Source of the DNA: a bacterium
GTDB taxonomy: Bacteria > RUG730 > JAAEPJ01
NCBI GenBank assembly: GCA_024222485.1
Contig: JAAEPJ010000390.1
Coordinates: 44,642-108,641, forward strand
DNA length: 64,000 nt
Direction: 5' to 3'
Below, one piece after another: positions 63,791 to 64,000 of the stretch. The notes under the pieces were generated by a model. The model saw only the letters and a program-made list of their open reading frames with translations, was not told the DNA's origin and ran no database searches. Position numbers and translations under genes: made by a program. The first letter of the stretch is position 1; each line of letters opens with the position of its first letter.

Positions 63791-64000
63791 TGTACCCCAT
63801 TAAGAAATTTATAAAAAGTGAGAATATTAATATAATAAAATCACTTAAATTAATGGAGATCCTTTTAAAAAAATGAAAAATAATTACTCCTCTCAAGACA
63901 AATTTAATATTGTGCTAGAAGCACTTAGTGGTAAAATTGAAATTTCTAAACTATGTTATAAGTATAACATCTCTCAGTCTCAGTTTTATCGATGGAAAGA
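63791..64000 (+). mobile_element. Left end of an IS3-family insertion sequence (cut by window edge)
   Basis: A possible terminal inverted repeat begins TGTACCCCATTAAG at 63791, similar to IS150-type ends. The transposase gene starts 82 bases inside. The right end, the second ORF and any target duplication lie outside the window, so the family call rests on the encoded protein. Confidence 0.6.
63873..64000 (+). CDS. IS3-family transposase OrfA, N-terminal part
   Basis: The frame is open to the window end and encodes 42 residues. KFNIVLEALSGKIEISKLC followed by YNISQSQFYRWK is the helix-turn-helix DNA-binding start of IS3-family OrfA (HTH_Tnp_1). A GGAG at 63855 is 14 bases from the ATG, which is wide. 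Such elements usually make the full transposase by a frameshift into OrfB. Confidence 0.8.
   Translation, partial: MKNNYSSQDKFNIVLEALSGKIEISKLCYKYNISQSQFYRWK

Noticed and set aside
63690-63896. Reverse-strand 68-codon frame upstream of the TPR gene
   Set aside because: It runs through the end of the insertion sequence and its transposase start, and has no family features.

Overview
The window reads as chromosomal core DNA of an AT-rich, double-membraned (diderm) bacterium with peptidoglycan. The envelope genes are a PBP2-type transpeptidase, alr and murC (peptidoglycan), an LptE-like lipoprotein and LptB (LPS export), MlaE and MlaF (lipid transport), and a PorV/PorQ-family outer-membrane protein. 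Genes are dense, often overlap by 1-8 bases, mostly have GGAG-type ribosome binding sites, and sometimes use TTG or GTG starts. TGA is used as a normal stop by several intact genes (for example glmM, tyrS and rph). The lineage cannot be fixed from one window. LPS transport, a Firmicutes-like rpsF-ssb-rpsR-membrane protein-rplI-dnaB order, and PorV with FlgD-like C-terminal domains together would suit a candidate phylum such as Margulisbacteria or Elusimicrobia, but this is inference.

Layout. 1-9141 (+): end of glmM, gcvH-gcvPA, tyrS, an LptE-like lipoprotein, a PBP2-type transpeptidase, valS, rph. 9131-10890 (-): a GldA-like dehydrogenase and lptB. 11067-13590 (+): a short FtsH-like membrane protease overlapping a lipoprotein gene. 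13587-20284 (+): a ribosomal protein and replication cluster with a structured leader (rpsF, ssb, rpsR, membrane protein, rplI, dnaB), then alr, mlaE and mlaF. 20316-25428 (-): tRNA-CAU, polyprenyl-phosphate sugar transferase, M6 metalloprotease, mazG, nudix, ctpA. 25593-30961 (+): RmuC-like protein, mtnP, cation efflux, HU, secreted nuclease, uppS, cdsA. 30994-41720 (-): membrane protein, degenerate M16 protein, comF, uvrA, a very large secreted GH81 glucanase and its PorV-like neighbour. 42102-53244 (+): a DUF3047 gene broken by one in-frame TGA, rpmB, a two-domain oxidoreductase, a WecG-type glycosyltransferase, a double hot-dog protein coupled to a GGDEF cyclase, yraN, comM, a structured RNA, a methyltransferase-like gene, murC. 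53249-63693 (-): truncated rimI, ankyrin protein, PHP membrane protein, recR, ybaB, dnaX, argC, cysE, pyrD, pyrK, TPR protein. The right edge enters an IS3-type insertion sequence.

The main points for a second look are four. (1) Two secreted enzymes, a GH81 glucanase and an M6 protease, carry related FlgD-like C-terminal domains; one sits beside a PorV homologue and the other beside a sugar transferase, suggesting type IX-like secretion and glycan anchoring. (2) A promoter-driven, pseudoknot-capable RNA ending in a terminator lies between comM and the methyltransferase gene. (3) A single in-frame TGA falls where tryptophan is expected in the DUF3047 gene. (4) A hot-dog protein with a FabZ-like motif but no catalytic Glu is translationally coupled to a diguanylate cyclase. 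No complete new multi-gene defence system was seen, and there is no CRISPR array.
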